Source: an uncultured Leifsonia sp.
GTDB lineage: Bacteria; Actinomycetota; Actinomycetes; Actinomycetales; Microbacteriaceae
Assembly: GCF_945957465.1 (NCBI RefSeq)
Contig: NZ_CAMFLC010000002.1
Location: forward strand, 62,001 to 126,000
DNA: 64,000 nt
Direction: 5' to 3'
Shown: piece after piece, positions 31,688 to 41,301 of the stretch
Layout of the letters: each line of letters opens with the position of its first letter
Position numbering within the stretch: position 1 is the first letter of the stretch
The notes under the pieces: generated by a model
Database searches by the model: none
Told to the model about the DNA's origin: nothing
Seen by the model: the letters and a program-made list of their open reading frames with translations, nothing else
Position numbers and translations under genes: made by a program

Positions 31688-32113
31688 ATGTCCACGCTCA
31701 CGAACCCGTCCGCCGACCTGGTCCGCCGTTCGCGGGAGGCGCTCAGCGCGCTCGCCCTGCAGTTCCTGCTCGGGATGGGCGCGAACCTCCTCGGCAGCCC
31801 CGAGGAGAACGACGGTGCCGCCCGGGTGTTCTCGGGCATCGTCCTCGGCCTCCACGCGCTGGTGGGCATCGGGCTGATCGTCGTCTCTGTGCGGGTGTGG
31901 ACGACCGCACGGCGGGTGAATGCGGCGCAAGGTGCCGCGCTCTGGGCGTTCATCGTGGTGATCGCCACGTTCCTCGTCGGCCTCGGGACGATGTTCACGG
32001 GCGGCGACTGGCTGTCGTTCGCCATGTCCGTCGGGTTCGTCGCCGCGGCAGCGCTGTACGTGGCGGTCGGGGCCACGGCGCTGGCGAGCCGGCGCTCGTC
32101 GATCGCCGGCTGA
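31688..32113 (+). CDS. Hypothetical four-helix membrane protein
   Basis: The protein is about 141 residues from ATG 31688 (AAAGGGG upstream). It has four transmembrane segments (about 20-36, 46-66, 82-100, 108-130) and conserved-looking NLLGSPEENDGAARVF before the second helix. I do not recognise a named family. It has its own ribosome binding site and no evident operon partner; its upstream region may hold a stress-type promoter but I could not define one. Confidence 0.7.
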   Translation: MSTLTNPSADLVRRSREALSALALQFLLGMGANLLGSPEENDGAARVFSGIVLGLHALVGIGLIVVSVRVWTTARRVNAAQGAALWAFIVVIATFLVGLGTMFTGGDWLSFAMSVGFVAAAALYVAVGATALASRRSSIAG

Positions 32114-32146
32114 GGGTCGACGTACGCCGGGAGATCCGCGCCGCGC

Positions 32147-32677
32147 TCAGCCCTCGAGGTCGAGGACGAACGTCAGCAGCTCGAGCTCCCGCCCGTCCGG
32201 CAGCACGATGACGCCCTCGCGCTCGGCTCGCCTGGTGAAGCCGAGCTTGCGGTAGAGCGCGTGCGCGCCCCGCATCTCCGGTCCGCTGTTCAAGACGACG
32301 GCACGCTGCCCGCGACGACGGGCCTCCGAGATGGCGAACCGGGTCAGCGCGTCGCCGATCCCGCGGCCGCGTGCAGAAGGATGCGTGGCCAGGAGGCGGA
32401 AGTACAGCTCGTCGCGGCCGATGCTCCCGTTCTGGTCGAGCCCGGCCCGGAGCACCGCGATCGTGCCGACGAGCTCGCCCGTGACGTCGTCCTCCGCCAC
32501 GAAGAAGTCGAACGCGTCGAGGAGGGACTCCGGGTGCTGCAGCTGCGTGCGGTAGTCGTCGGAGAGATCGCTGTAGTCGTGCGAATAGGCCGCGTATGTG
32601 AGCTCGCCGATCGAGGCGTACTCGCCGTCGACGGCGGGTCGGATGCGCACGGTGGCGGCCGGGGCGGTGGTGCTCAT
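32147..32677 (-). CDS. GNAT acetyltransferase
   Basis: The 176-residue acetyltransferase has the acetyl-CoA-binding loop LATHPSARGRGIGDALTRFAISEARRRGQRAVVL and the C-terminal FTRRAEREGVIVLPDGREL. The substrate is unknown. It is transcribed away from dcd, with an 88-base divergent region that lacks an obvious dyad. Confidence 0.87.
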   Translation of the reverse strand: MSTTAPAATVRIRPAVDGEYASIGELTYAAYSHDYSDLSDDYRTQLQHPESLLDAFDFFVAEDDVTGELVGTIAVLRAGLDQNGSIGRDELYFRLLATHPSARGRGIGDALTRFAISEARRRGQRAVVLNSGPEMRGAHALYRKLGFTRRAEREGVIVLPDGRELELLTFVLDLEG

Positions 32678-32765
32678 CCCACCAGGCTAGGCCACGCGCC
32701 CGGCGGCTCCGCGCCCGGCCCATCCGCGCCGACGGCGGCGAGCCCGCACCCGATAGGCTGGGCGC

Positions 32766-33371
32766 GTGCTTCTCTCCGATCGTGACATCAAGGCCGAGCT
32801 GGGCGCCGGGCGGATCGCGCTGGAGCCCTACGAGCCCGCGATGGTGCAGCCGTCGAGCATCGACGTGCGGCTCGACCGCTTCTTCCGGCTGTTCGACAAC
32901 CACAAGTACCCCTTCATCGACCCGGCGGAGGATCAGCCCGAGCTGACCCGGTTCGTGGAGGTCGACCCGGACCAGCCGTTCATCCTGCACCCGGGCGAGT
33001 TCGTCCTCGGCTCGACGTTCGAGCGGGTGAGCCTGCCCGACGACGTCGCCGCGCGACTGGAGGGCAAGAGCTCGCTCGGCCGGCTCGGCCTCCTCACGCA
33101 CTCCACGGCCGGCTTCATCGACCCCGGGTTCTCCGGGCATGTGACGCTCGAGCTGAGCAATGTGGCGACGCTGCCGATCAAGCTCTGGCCGGGCATGAAG
33201 ATCGGGCAGATGTGCTTCTTCCGGCTCTCGTCCGCGGCCGAGCGCCCGTACGGCTCGGCGGAGTACAGCTCCCGGTACCAGGGTCAGCGCGGGCCGACCG
33301 CGTCGCGCTCGTACCTCAACTTCCACCGCACCGACGTCTCCGCGACCGACGCCGGACGACCGTCCAGCTGA
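32766..33371 (+). CDS. dcd: dCTP deaminase (actinobacterial type)
   Basis: The 201-residue trimeric enzyme of pyrimidine deoxynucleotide metabolism starts [19 protein letters not shown]. It has the catalytic [26 protein letters not shown] region and the C-terminal SYLNFHRTD. In mycobacteria this enzyme combines dCTP deaminase and dUTPase activities, giving dUMP; the [17 protein letters not shown] segment matches that type. GTG start at 32766. It supplies dUMP for thymidylate synthesis and keeps dUTP low. Confidence 0.94.
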   Translation: MLLSDRDIKAELGAGRIALEPYEPAMVQPSSIDVRLDRFFRLFDNHKYPFIDPAEDQPELTRFVEVDPDQPFILHPGEFVLGSTFERVSLPDDVAARLEGKSSLGRLGLLTHSTAGFIDPGFSGHVTLELSNVATLPIKLWPGMKIGQMCFFRLSSAAERPYGSAEYSSRYQGQRGPTASRSYLNFHRTDVSATDAGRPSS

Positions 33372-33396
33372 CCCATCCGAGCCGAGAGGGCCGCCC

Positions 33397-33924
33397 ATGA
33401 GCGAGTCGACCGATTCCCTTTTCGCGCGAGCCCTGATCGCCACCGGACCGACGCCGGAACGCCCGCAGCGGATGCAGCTGTTCGGCCGGCTGGTCGGCAG
33501 TTGGCGCGCCGACGTGCGCTTCCTCGACGAGACGACGGGCGCGTGGCGTGAGTCGGTCGCGGAGTGGGTGTTCGCATACACGCTCGGCGGCCGCGCCGTG
33601 CAGGACGTGCTCATCGCGCGCGACGCCGCCGACCCGGACCTCCTGGACGGCCGCGGTTCGACCGTGCGTGTCTACGACCCGACCCTCGGCGCCTGGCGGG
33701 TCAACTGGTTCGGTGCCGCCGCCGGCGATTTCTGCACGCTGGTGGCGACGCCGCACCGGCGCAACGGGATCCGTCAGGACGGCACGCAGACCGACGGTCG
33801 GCCGATCCGCTGGAACTTCTCGAACATCACCGACGACTCGTTCGAGTGGGACGGCTGGGTGTCGAACGACGAGGGCCGCACCTGGTGGCTCGAGCAGCAC
33901 CTCGAGGCGACGCGCACGGGCTGA
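33397..33924 (+). CDS. DUF1579-like protein
   Basis: The 175-residue protein contains an early LFGRLVGSWRADVRF motif, then GRAVQDVLI and WRVNWFGAAAGDFCTLVATPHRRNGI, with a regular beta-strand pattern. This matches the calycin-like DUF1579 type, in which an internal ligand pocket is expected. The function is unknown. It is 25 bases after dcd and may be cotranscribed. Confidence 0.72.
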   Translation: MSESTDSLFARALIATGPTPERPQRMQLFGRLVGSWRADVRFLDETTGAWRESVAEWVFAYTLGGRAVQDVLIARDAADPDLLDGRGSTVRVYDPTLGAWRVNWFGAAAGDFCTLVATPHRRNGIRQDGTQTDGRPIRWNFSNITDDSFEWDGWVSNDEGRTWWLEQHLEATRTG

Positions 33925-34056
33925 TGCGGCGGTGGATGCGACGGCGCAACTGCTACCCGGGTGAGCTGCTTCGGGCCCGAATGGATTCGCGTCGCGGCAT
34001 ACGCCGGTTGAAGTTATCCACAGTCAATTACACAGGTGGAAAATAATGAGATCGAC
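33925..34056. other. AT-rich intergenic region with a DnaA-box-like 9-mer
   Basis: The region contains TTATCCACA at 34014-34022, which matches the DnaA-box consensus, followed by an AT-rich stretch up to the idi stop. It is isolated, lies between convergent genes and has no clustering, so it is not an origin. No gene is seen. Confidence 0.4.
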
Positions 34057-34608
34057 TCACAGCTGGCCTGAAGCTTCGGGTGCGTCGTCCGCGTAGAGCG
34101 CGGGCAGCTGCAGGGTGAGCCAGGGGCTGAACGCCCACGGAGTGGCCTCGACCGCGGCCAGCAGCACGCGGGGGTCCACCCACTCCCATTCGGCGACCTC
34201 GGACGCGACCGGGGCGAGCTCGCCTGCGATGGTCGCCGTGTAGACGGGGCAGACCTCGTACTCGACGATGCCGGCCGCGTCGGTCGCCCGATAGCGGAAG
34301 TCCGGCAGCGCGACCACGAGGTTCTCGACCGATGTGCCGAGCTCATCCGACGCGCGGCGGGCGATCGCGTCCTCAATCGCCTCGCCGGGGGCGGGGTGTC
34401 CGCAGAACGAGTTGGTCCAGACACCGGGCCAGGTCGCCTTGGCGAGCGAGCGGCGGGTGACGAGGATGCGCCCTTCGCCGTCGAACAGGTGGCACGAGAA
34501 CGCCAGGTGCAGCGGCGTGTGCGTCGTATGCACGGTCGCCTTGTCCGCCGTGCCCGTCGGGGTGCCGTCGTCGGCGAGCAGCACGACCTCTTCGCGGGGT
34601 GGCGTCAT
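34057..34608 (-). CDS. idi: Isopentenyl-diphosphate delta-isomerase type 1
   Basis: The 183-residue Nudix-fold isomerase interconverts IPP and DMAPP. It has HTTHTPLHLAFSCHLFDGEGRILVTRRS, TWPGVWTNSFCGHPAPGE (catalytic Cys and metal His) and YEVCPVYTATI. It feeds isoprenoids for carotenoids, quinones and cell-wall carrier lipids. It lies downstream of a 132-base AT-rich stretch and ends convergent with the DUF1579-like gene. Confidence 0.93.
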   Translation of the reverse strand: MTPPREEVVLLADDGTPTGTADKATVHTTHTPLHLAFSCHLFDGEGRILVTRRSLAKATWPGVWTNSFCGHPAPGEAIEDAIARRASDELGTSVENLVVALPDFRYRATDAAGIVEYEVCPVYTATIAGELAPVASEVAEWEWVDPRVLLAAVEATPWAFSPWLTLQLPALYADDAPEASGQL

Positions 34609-34633
34609 GCGTCCATCCTAGGCTTGCGCGCGC

Positions 34634-35713
<1,080 letters not shown>

Positions 35714-35734
35714 CGGGGACCCCTCCTATTTCTA

Positions 35735-35746
35735 TGTACTGTTACA
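35735..35746. promoter_or_regulatory. Operator between histidine-rich regulators, copy 1
   Basis: TGTACTGTTACA is a TGTA-N4-TACA dyad. It is repeated 18 bases downstream, between the divergent starts of proteins A and B. Confidence 0.6.
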
Positions 35747-35752
35747 AGTAAA

Positions 35753-35764
35753 TGTATAGTTACA
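35753..35764. promoter_or_regulatory. Operator between histidine-rich regulators, copy 2
   Basis: TGTATAGTTACA repeats the TGTA-N4-TACA dyad and contains a -10-like TATAGT (35755-35760), which would start transcription at the ATG of protein B (35768). Protein B has no ribosome binding site, so its mRNA is probably leaderless. Confidence 0.55.
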
Positions 35765-35767
35765 TGC

Positions 35768-36406
35768 ATGGCTGAGGATCGTCAAGAGCAGAGCGGTTCG
35801 CCGCAAGCGGACATCGTGTCGCTGATCGAGAGATCGCTGGTGGCGGTGCGACGTGACCAGTCGCGCCGCAGATTCGAGCGCGATCACGGCGATCACGGCG
35901 AGCACGAGCACGAGCACGAGCACGGCGAGCACCGGCACGGCCAACGCCCGCACGGCGATATGCACGGCTGGGGAGGGCGCGGCCCCTGGGGCGGCTACCC
36001 GGGCCCCTTCGGAGATTCCGCCAGGCCCGGCCCGGGCCGGCGCGGGCGTGACGGGTCCCTGGGCCGCATCGCGCGCTTCCGCATGCTGGAGGCGCTCGCG
36101 GCGGCCGAGTCCGACGACCGCCGGCTCTCGGTCAGCTCGCTCGCCGCGGCGATCGGCGTCGATCAGCCGCGTGCGAGCCGCCTGGTGCAGGAGGGCGTCG
36201 AACGCGGCCTGGTCCGGCGCGTTCCCGACCCGTCCGACGCGCGGCGCGCCCTCCTTCAACTCACCGCGGCCGGCCGGTCGCAATTGGGCGAGGTCCAGGA
36301 CCACCGGAGGTCGGCCGTGGAGGCGGCGCTGGCATCGTTCACGCCCGAGGAGGCGCGCACCTTCGCCGACCTGTTCGACCGTTTCGTCCGGGCCTGGCCG
36401 CGCTGA
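35768..36406 (+). CDS. Histidine-rich MarR-family regulator B
   Basis: The 212-residue protein has an N-terminal His/Glu/Asp tract (about residues 36-62, HGDHGEHEHEHEHGEHRHG), a Gly/Pro-rich linker and a C-terminal MarR winged helix (LSVSSLAAAIGVDQPRASRLVQEGVERGLVRRVPDPSDARRALLQLT). ATG at 35768 has no Shine-Dalgarno sequence and lies at the start point predicted from the TATAGT box. The operators suggest self-control with the divergent protein A. Together they look like a metal-sensing regulator pair of unknown output. Confidence 0.82.
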   Translation: MAEDRQEQSGSPQADIVSLIERSLVAVRRDQSRRRFERDHGDHGEHEHEHEHGEHRHGQRPHGDMHGWGGRGPWGGYPGPFGDSARPGPGRRGRDGSLGRIARFRMLEALAAAESDDRRLSVSSLAAAIGVDQPRASRLVQEGVERGLVRRVPDPSDARRALLQLTAAGRSQLGEVQDHRRSAVEAALASFTPEEARTFADLFDRFVRAWPR

Positions 36407-36417
36407 GTCCCGTCGGC

Positions 36418-36615
36418 AGCGGAGGAGTCAGGCATCGACACGCCGCCCCTCGACGGCCAGCGGAGGAGACTCCGCACTATTCGGCCGCAGAATCCTCCGC
36501 TACGGACGGGGCACGACCGGCCAGCGGCCACCGGAGGACATCCGAGCCCCTGGAGGCGCGAACTCCTCCGTACCCCGTCTCCAGGCGCCGCCGCGCCCCG
36601 AGACTCCTCCGCTAC
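36418..36615. repeat. Cluster of six 12-14 bp repeats in both orientations
   Basis: Consensus GTAGCGGAGGAGTC. Plus-orientation copies lie at 36418-36429, 36459-36470 and 36529-36541 (weak); reverse copies lie at 36491-36503, 36561-36573 and 36602-36615, the last overlapping the MFS stop codon. Hairpins form between neighbours (for example GCGGAG/CTCCGC at 36460-36475 and CCTGGAG/CTCCAGG around 36549-36585). The region lies between convergent genes and may act as a terminator or as a dispersed repeat. Confidence 0.7.
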
Positions 36616-38090
36616 CGGCGCGCGGCCGACGCCTCCCGCGGCGAACGCACCGGCAGCAGCAGGAGCAGCCCCACGAGCAGCACCAGCACGATCCCGAGGA
36701 TGCCCCAGTACTGCGCGCCGCCGACGGCGACGAACGTCGCGAACAGCAGGGGAGCCACGAACGAGACGGCCCGGCCGCAGGTCGCGTAGAGCCCGAACAC
36801 CTCGCCCTCCCGACCGGCGGGTGTGATCCGCGCCAGGAAGGTGCGGCTCGCCGACTGGGCGGGCCCGACGAAGAGGCAGAGGATGAGGCCGAACACCCAG
36901 AACACGATCGCGCCGGCGTCGTGCAGGACGAACACGGCCAACCCCGCGATGACCAGTCCGATCAGCGCCGTGACGATGACGGGTTTGGCGCCGAACCGGT
37001 CGTCGAACCGACCCGACAGGATCGTGCTGACGCCGGCCACCACGTTCGCGGCGATGGCGAACACGATCACGCCCGACTGGGTGAAGCCGAAGGTCCCCTT
37101 GGCGAGGATGCCGCCGAACGTGAACACCCCGACGAGCCCGTCGCGGAAGAGCGCCGACGCGATGAGGAACATCACCGTGTTGCGGCTCTCCCTCCAGAGC
37201 ACGGCGATGTCGCGGAACAGCAGCCGGTACGACGAGAAGAAACCGACCCGCGGCACCCGCCGGTTCGCGGCCGCCTCGGGCACGCGCACGAGCACGGGGA
37301 TCGAGAGCGCGAGCGTCCAGATCGCCGCGACGACGGCGACAAGACGGTAGTTGAGGCCCTGGTCGGTGGTGACCCGCAGCAGGCCGCCCGTCCCGTCGCC
37401 GTTCGGCGATGCGAGCAGCACGAGCACGATGACCAGCAGCAGGATCCCGCCGAAATACCCGCTGGCCCAGCCGAGTCCGCTGACCCGGCCGACCGTCTTG
37501 GGCGTGGAGACCTGCACGAGCATCGCGTTGTAGTTGACGGTCGCGATCTCGTAGAAGACGGTCCCGACGCCGACGAGGACGACGCCGAAGAGGAAGAAGG
37601 AGGGCTCGCCCACGACGAAGAACATCAGCGCGGTGACCACGACCACCACTCCGGTGTTGATGCCCAGCCAGAGCTTGCGCCGCCCCGACCCGTCGGTGCG
37701 GCGCCCGAGGACCGGCGCAAGGACGGCCACGACGATGCCCGCGATCCCGATGCCCCAGGCGAGCCCGCTCGACAGGCCGGCGATCGCGCCGGTGACCGCG
37801 TGGTGCGCGGGACCGGAACCGTCCTTCTCGGCGTTCTGCGCCGACAGGAGCGCGGGCGAGATGAAGTACTCGCTCGTCAGGTAGACCGTGAACACGAAGG
37901 TGGTGATGACCGCGTTGAACGCGGCGCCGCCGGCATCCCACAGCGCCCAGGACGCCACCCAGCTGCGCGGGATGCGGCGGTCGGTCGAGGTTTCGCCGAA
38001 GAGTGGAGCCGTCGCCGTGGCGAGGGCGTCCGCGTCGGCGCCCGCTCCGGCCCCGGCGGCTCCCTCGTCGACGGGTCTGTCGCTGGTCAT
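36612..38090 (-). CDS. MFS transporter (UMF1/Atg22-like)
   Basis: The 492-residue protein has about 12 transmembrane segments after a hydrophilic N-terminus. Its opening WALWDAGGAAFNAVITTFVFTVYLTSEY is typical of the UMF1/Atg22-like MFS group, in which substrates may be amino acids or drugs. No regulator is next to it except the repeat cluster downstream. The substrate is not assignable. Confidence 0.82.
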   Translation of the reverse strand: MTSDRPVDEGAAGAGAGADADALATATAPLFGETSTDRRIPRSWVASWALWDAGGAAFNAVITTFVFTVYLTSEYFISPALLSAQNAEKDGSGPAHHAVTGAIAGLSSGLAWGIGIAGIVVAVLAPVLGRRTDGSGRRKLWLGINTGVVVVVTALMFFVVGEPSFFLFGVVLVGVGTVFYEIATVNYNAMLVQVSTPKTVGRVSGLGWASGYFGGILLLVIVLVLLASPNGDGTGGLLRVTTDQGLNYRLVAVVAAIWTLALSIPVLVRVPEAAANRRVPRVGFFSSYRLLFRDIAVLWRESRNTVMFLIASALFRDGLVGVFTFGGILAKGTFGFTQSGVIVFAIAANVVAGVSTILSGRFDDRFGAKPVIVTALIGLVIAGLAVFVLHDAGAIVFWVFGLILCLFVGPAQSASRTFLARITPAGREGEVFGLYATCGRAVSFVAPLLFATFVAVGGAQYWGILGIVLVLLVGLLLLLPVRSPREASAARR

Positions 38091-38139
38091 GGGGACAGCG
38101 TAGGGCGTCGCGGGGAACAGGCGGTGAACTCCCGCGCGC

Positions 38140-38772
38140 TCAGTCCGGCGTGCCGGTCACATTGGCGCGCAGCCAGTGCGTGAGCGGAGCGCTGTCGTCG
38201 AGGAAAGCCGCGATGCGGTCGGCGGCCTCCGGCGAGCCGAACCAGTCGGGAACACCCCAGTCGGCCCACGTGATGATGCCCTTGTAGCGCAGCAGCTCGG
38301 CGCGCGGATGGTCGGGGTCGAAGCCGCGCGGGGTGGTCTTGAGTGCGTCCGGGATCTCGATGCCGACGCCCTTGGCGCGCAAGGCCGCCAGCGCGGCCTC
38401 CAGTTCGGCGCCGGTGCGCGGTGCGTCGACCGCACGCCGATACCGGTCGAGCCGCTCCTTGTCGAGCTGGTAGACGCCCGCGCCGCCGGCCAGGCCCTCG
38501 GCCGAGACCTGCACGTACCCGCCGCGTTCGAACGTGAGCGCCGCGTGCAGCTTGTAGGGCGACTTGTCGGGCGAGAACCGCACGTCGCGGTACGGCCGGA
38601 ATAGGCGTGCCGGCCCGAACCGCGGCTCGAGCGCGTCGGCCAGTTCGTGCAGAGGCCGGGCGACCCGTGTCTCGTACCGGTCGCGGTTCGCGAGCCAGAA
38701 GGCGCGCTCGTTGTTGAGGGTCAGTTCGCGGTAGAACGCGATGGCGTCCTCGTCGAAGCCCGTGAATGCCAT
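38140..38772 (-). CDS. DUF2461 family protein
   Basis: The 210-residue protein starts MAFTGFDEDAIAFYRELTLNNERAFWLANRDRYE. It contains RPYRDVRFSPDKSPYK, GYVQVSAEGLAGGAGVYQLDKERLDRYR and the C-terminal YKGIITWADWGVPDWF, which together define DUF2461, a widespread family of unknown biochemical role. Good internal conservation makes this assignment secure, but no function is known. Confidence 0.88.
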   Translation of the reverse strand: MAFTGFDEDAIAFYRELTLNNERAFWLANRDRYETRVARPLHELADALEPRFGPARLFRPYRDVRFSPDKSPYKLHAALTFERGGYVQVSAEGLAGGAGVYQLDKERLDRYRRAVDAPRTGAELEAALAALRAKGVGIEIPDALKTTPRGFDPDHPRAELLRYKGIITWADWGVPDWFGSPEAADRIAAFLDDSAPLTHWLRANVTGTPD

Positions 38773-38800
38773 GCGCCGATCGTACGTCCGCCCGCTCCGC

Positions 38801-39700
38801 TCAGACCCAGAGGCTGAGCTTGTCGGGATTGCGCATCATGCGGATGCCCGTGATCACGCCTCCGCCCACGCTGACCGTCGCGACACTGTCGAGCCGGTCG
38901 CCCAGGCGCACGAGCACGGCGAGCCCGTCGCCGGCGGGCGCCAGCTCCGCCGTGGACTCCGGGAATTTGGCCGCGAGCCCGAGGAGGAAGCGCGCGACGT
39001 TGTCGGCGCCGACGACCGGTCGGCGTGCGGCGCTGACCCGGCCCCCGCCGTCGGAGACCAGCACGACGGCGGGGTCGAGCACGCGCACGAGCGCGTCCAG
39101 GTCACCGCCTGCTGCGGCCGAGGCGAACGCTCTCACGACGCGATCGTGCTCCGCGGTCGGCGCGGTCCGCGCGCGCTCGTCCGCGATCCGCCGGCGCGCC
39201 GACGTGGCGAGCTGGCGGCAGGCCGCCGGGCTGCGCCCCACGACCTCGGCGACCTCGGGGAACGGCATCCCGAACACGTCGTGCAGGACGAACACCACCC
39301 GTTCGGACGGGGTCATCGTCTCGAGGACGAGCAGCAGTGCCGTGCTGATCGAGTCGTCGAGCTCCGCGTGCCGGAGCGGGTCGCTCGTCGCGTCGGCGAG
39401 GGCGTCACCGCGGGGGAACGCGAAGGCGGGGACGGGCTCGGGCAGCCACTCGCCCACGTAGTGCTCGCGGCGCACCCGCGCCGAGCCGAGCATGTCGAGG
39501 CACACACGGGAGGCCGCGCGGGTGAGCCAGCCGCGCGGAGAGCCGATCTCCGCACGCTCCGGCTCGGACATCCCGAACCATCGGGTGTAGGTCTCCTGCA
39601 CAGCGTCCTCCGCGTCCGCGACGGTGCCGAGCATCCGGTAGCCGAGCGCCAGGAGGTGCGGCCGCTCCGCGATCGCCGCGTCGTCGTGTGCCGCGCCCAT
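38801..39700 (-). CDS. ECF41-type RNA polymerase sigma factor with SnoaL-like C-terminal domain
   Basis: The protein is about 299 residues from ATG 39700 (GGGAGGA upstream). It has sigma region 2 (HLLALGYRMLGTVADAEDAVQETYTRWF), region 4 (MTPSERVVFVLHDVFGMPFPEVAEVVGRSPAACRQLATSARRR) and a C-terminal SnoaL-like domain of about 100 residues (RAFASAAAGGDLDALVRVLDPAVVLVSDGGG). This fusion is the ECF41 architecture, where the C-terminal domain modulates activity in place of a separate anti-sigma factor. The neighbouring NmrA-like gene is divergent, and an ECF41-like promoter lies between them. Confidence 0.88.
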   Translation of the reverse strand: MGAAHDDAAIAERPHLLALGYRMLGTVADAEDAVQETYTRWFGMSEPERAEIGSPRGWLTRAASRVCLDMLGSARVRREHYVGEWLPEPVPAFAFPRGDALADATSDPLRHAELDDSISTALLLVLETMTPSERVVFVLHDVFGMPFPEVAEVVGRSPAACRQLATSARRRIADERARTAPTAEHDRVVRAFASAAAGGDLDALVRVLDPAVVLVSDGGGRVSAARRPVVGADNVARFLLGLAAKFPESTAELAPAGDGLAVLVRLGDRLDSVATVSVGGGVITGIRMMRNPDKLSLWV

Positions 39701-39750
39701 GCGTCCGTCCTCCCGTCTCGGTGCCGTCCGGCCTCCATCCTGGCAGCCGA

Positions 39751-39777
39751 CCTCACACTTCGGGCGGCTGCGTCGTC
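39751..39777 (+). promoter_or_regulatory. Possible ECF41 promoter upstream of the NmrA-like gene
   Basis: CCTCACA (39751-39757) resembles the ECF41 -35 element TGTCACA. CGTC at 39774-39777 follows after 16 bases, the spacing reported for ECF41 promoters. It lies 91 bases upstream of the ATG at 39869. Confidence 0.45.
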
Positions 39778-39868
39778 CTGAGGGTATGGACACACGTCAC
39801 CGTCGCATCCCGAGCATCCCGAGCCTCCCTCTCCGACCGACAGCAGTCGCTGCTCCGGAGGTGACGCG

Positions 39869-40636
39869 ATGAAGGTCGCCGTCGCCGGAGGCACGGGTGC
39901 GGTGGGCGCGCGCACGGTCGAGGCTCTGCGCGCTGCCGGTCACGAGCCGATCGTCCTCAGTCGGTCGGTCGGCGTCGACCTGCTGGCGGCCGCCACGGAC
40001 GATCGGGAGGCCGGCCGGCTCGCCCGGACGCTGGAGGGGTGCGCCTCGGTCGTCGACGTCACGTCCGTGATGACGACGAGCGCGGCGAAGTCGACACGCT
40101 TCTTCGAGACGGTCACCCGCGTCCTCCTCGAGGCCGAGCGCACCGCCGGCGTCGCGCATCACGTCGTGCTGTCGATCGTCGGCGCGGAAGCGGCGCCGGC
40201 CGCGTACTACGCGGGCAAAGTCGCGCAGGAGCGAGCTGTGGCGGCGAGCGGAGCCGGTTGGTCGGTGCTGCGCGCCACCCAGTTCCACGAGTTCGCCGCC
40301 CAGCTGGCGGCCCGATCGGGCGGTCTCCACGTGGTCCCCGCGATGCGTTCGCAGCCGGTCGCCGCCGCGGAGGTGGGCGCGCGCCTCGCCGAGCTCGCGA
40401 CCGCGGCCCCGGTGGGCCTGACCCGGGACATCGCCGGACCGCGCGTCGAGGACATGCCGACCCTCGTCCGCCGCTATCTGACGGCGACCGGCCGATCCGG
40501 CCGGGTCCTCACGGTGCCGCTGCCGGGCCGCTGGGGTCGCGCGCTGCGCGACGGCACCCTGCTGCCCGGGTCCGGTGCGCAGCTCGGCGCGATCACCTTC
40601 GACGAGTGGCTGGCGACGGTCGCGCGGGTCCGCTGA
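39869..40636 (+). CDS. NmrA-like NAD(P)-binding protein
   Basis: The 255-residue atypical short-chain dehydrogenase has the glycine motif AGGTGAVGARTVEALRAAGHE. The central HHVVLSIVGAEAAPAAYYAGKVAQERAVAASG contains the YxxxK-like region. Such proteins act as redox sensors or oxidoreductases. It is divergent from the ECF41 sigma factor gene, where oxidoreductase/epimerase genes are frequent regulated targets. Confidence 0.85.
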   Translation: MKVAVAGGTGAVGARTVEALRAAGHEPIVLSRSVGVDLLAAATDDREAGRLARTLEGCASVVDVTSVMTTSAAKSTRFFETVTRVLLEAERTAGVAHHVVLSIVGAEAAPAAYYAGKVAQERAVAASGAGWSVLRATQFHEFAAQLAARSGGLHVVPAMRSQPVAAAEVGARLAELATAAPVGLTRDIAGPRVEDMPTLVRRYLTATGRSGRVLTVPLPGRWGRALRDGTLLPGSGAQLGAITFDEWLATVARVR

Positions 40637-40670
40637 CCGACCCGGCGCTGACGAACCGGTCGCCGGCGGC

Positions 40671-41270
40671 TCAGCCGGCTTCGTTCGGCGCGGTGTGCGT
40701 GTGCCGGGGCCCGCCGCGCAAGGGCACTCCGGCCACCGAGAGGACGAGCGCCAGTACCGCGCCGCAGAAGATGGCGATGTCGGCGACGTTTCCGATGAAC
40801 CAGTTCACGTAGGCGATGAAGTCGACGACGTGACCCTGGCCGAACGAGGGCGCGCGGAACAGCCGGTCGCCGAGGTGGGTCACCGCGCCTCCCAGGAGCA
40901 GTCCGAACGCGACGGCCCAGGCGCGCGAGCCGACCAGCCTCGAGAACCAGAGCAGAGCCACCACGGCGAGCGCCGCGATGATGGTGAACACCCACGTCGC
41001 GTTCACCAGGAACGAGAACGCCGCACCCGAGTTGTATGTCAGCTGCAGCCCGAGGAGCGCGCCGAGCACGGAGTGGTACTCGCCCTCTTTCAGGGTGGAG
41101 GTCGCCCAGAGCTTGGTGAGCTGGTCGGCGAGCACGACGACGGCGGCGATGACCAGGATGGTGACGAGGGCACGCGAGCGACGCGTGCGAAACGCCTCCG
41201 CGGTGTCCTGTGCGGCCGGTTCGTCGGCGGTGCGGGCGGGCTCCGCGGCGGGTTCGATGCTGTCGCTCAC
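40671..41270 (-). CDS. lspA: Lipoprotein signal peptidase (signal peptidase II)
   Basis: The 199-residue membrane protein has four helices after a hydrophilic N-terminus. The catalytic aspartates are in GGAVTHLGDRLFR and NVADIAIF, the two conserved Asp regions of LspA (usually GNLIDR and FNVADS). It cleaves the signal peptide of diacylglyceryl-modified lipoproteins, including the DUF2202 and other lipoproteins in this window. It is 35 bases downstream of the convergent NmrA-like gene. Confidence 0.92.
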   Translation of the reverse strand: MSDSIEPAAEPARTADEPAAQDTAEAFRTRRSRALVTILVIAAVVVLADQLTKLWATSTLKEGEYHSVLGALLGLQLTYNSGAAFSFLVNATWVFTIIAALAVVALLWFSRLVGSRAWAVAFGLLLGGAVTHLGDRLFRAPSFGQGHVVDFIAYVNWFIGNVADIAIFCGAVLALVLSVAGVPLRGGPRHTHTAPNEAG

Positions 41271-41301
41271 CCCGCCATCCTTCCACGGACGGCGTGCGCC
41301 C

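Noticed and set aside
34014-34022. DnaA box TTATCCACA
   Set aside because: It is a single box in a convergent intergenic region, with no cluster, no AT-rich unwinding element and no dnaA or dnaN nearby, so it is not an origin.
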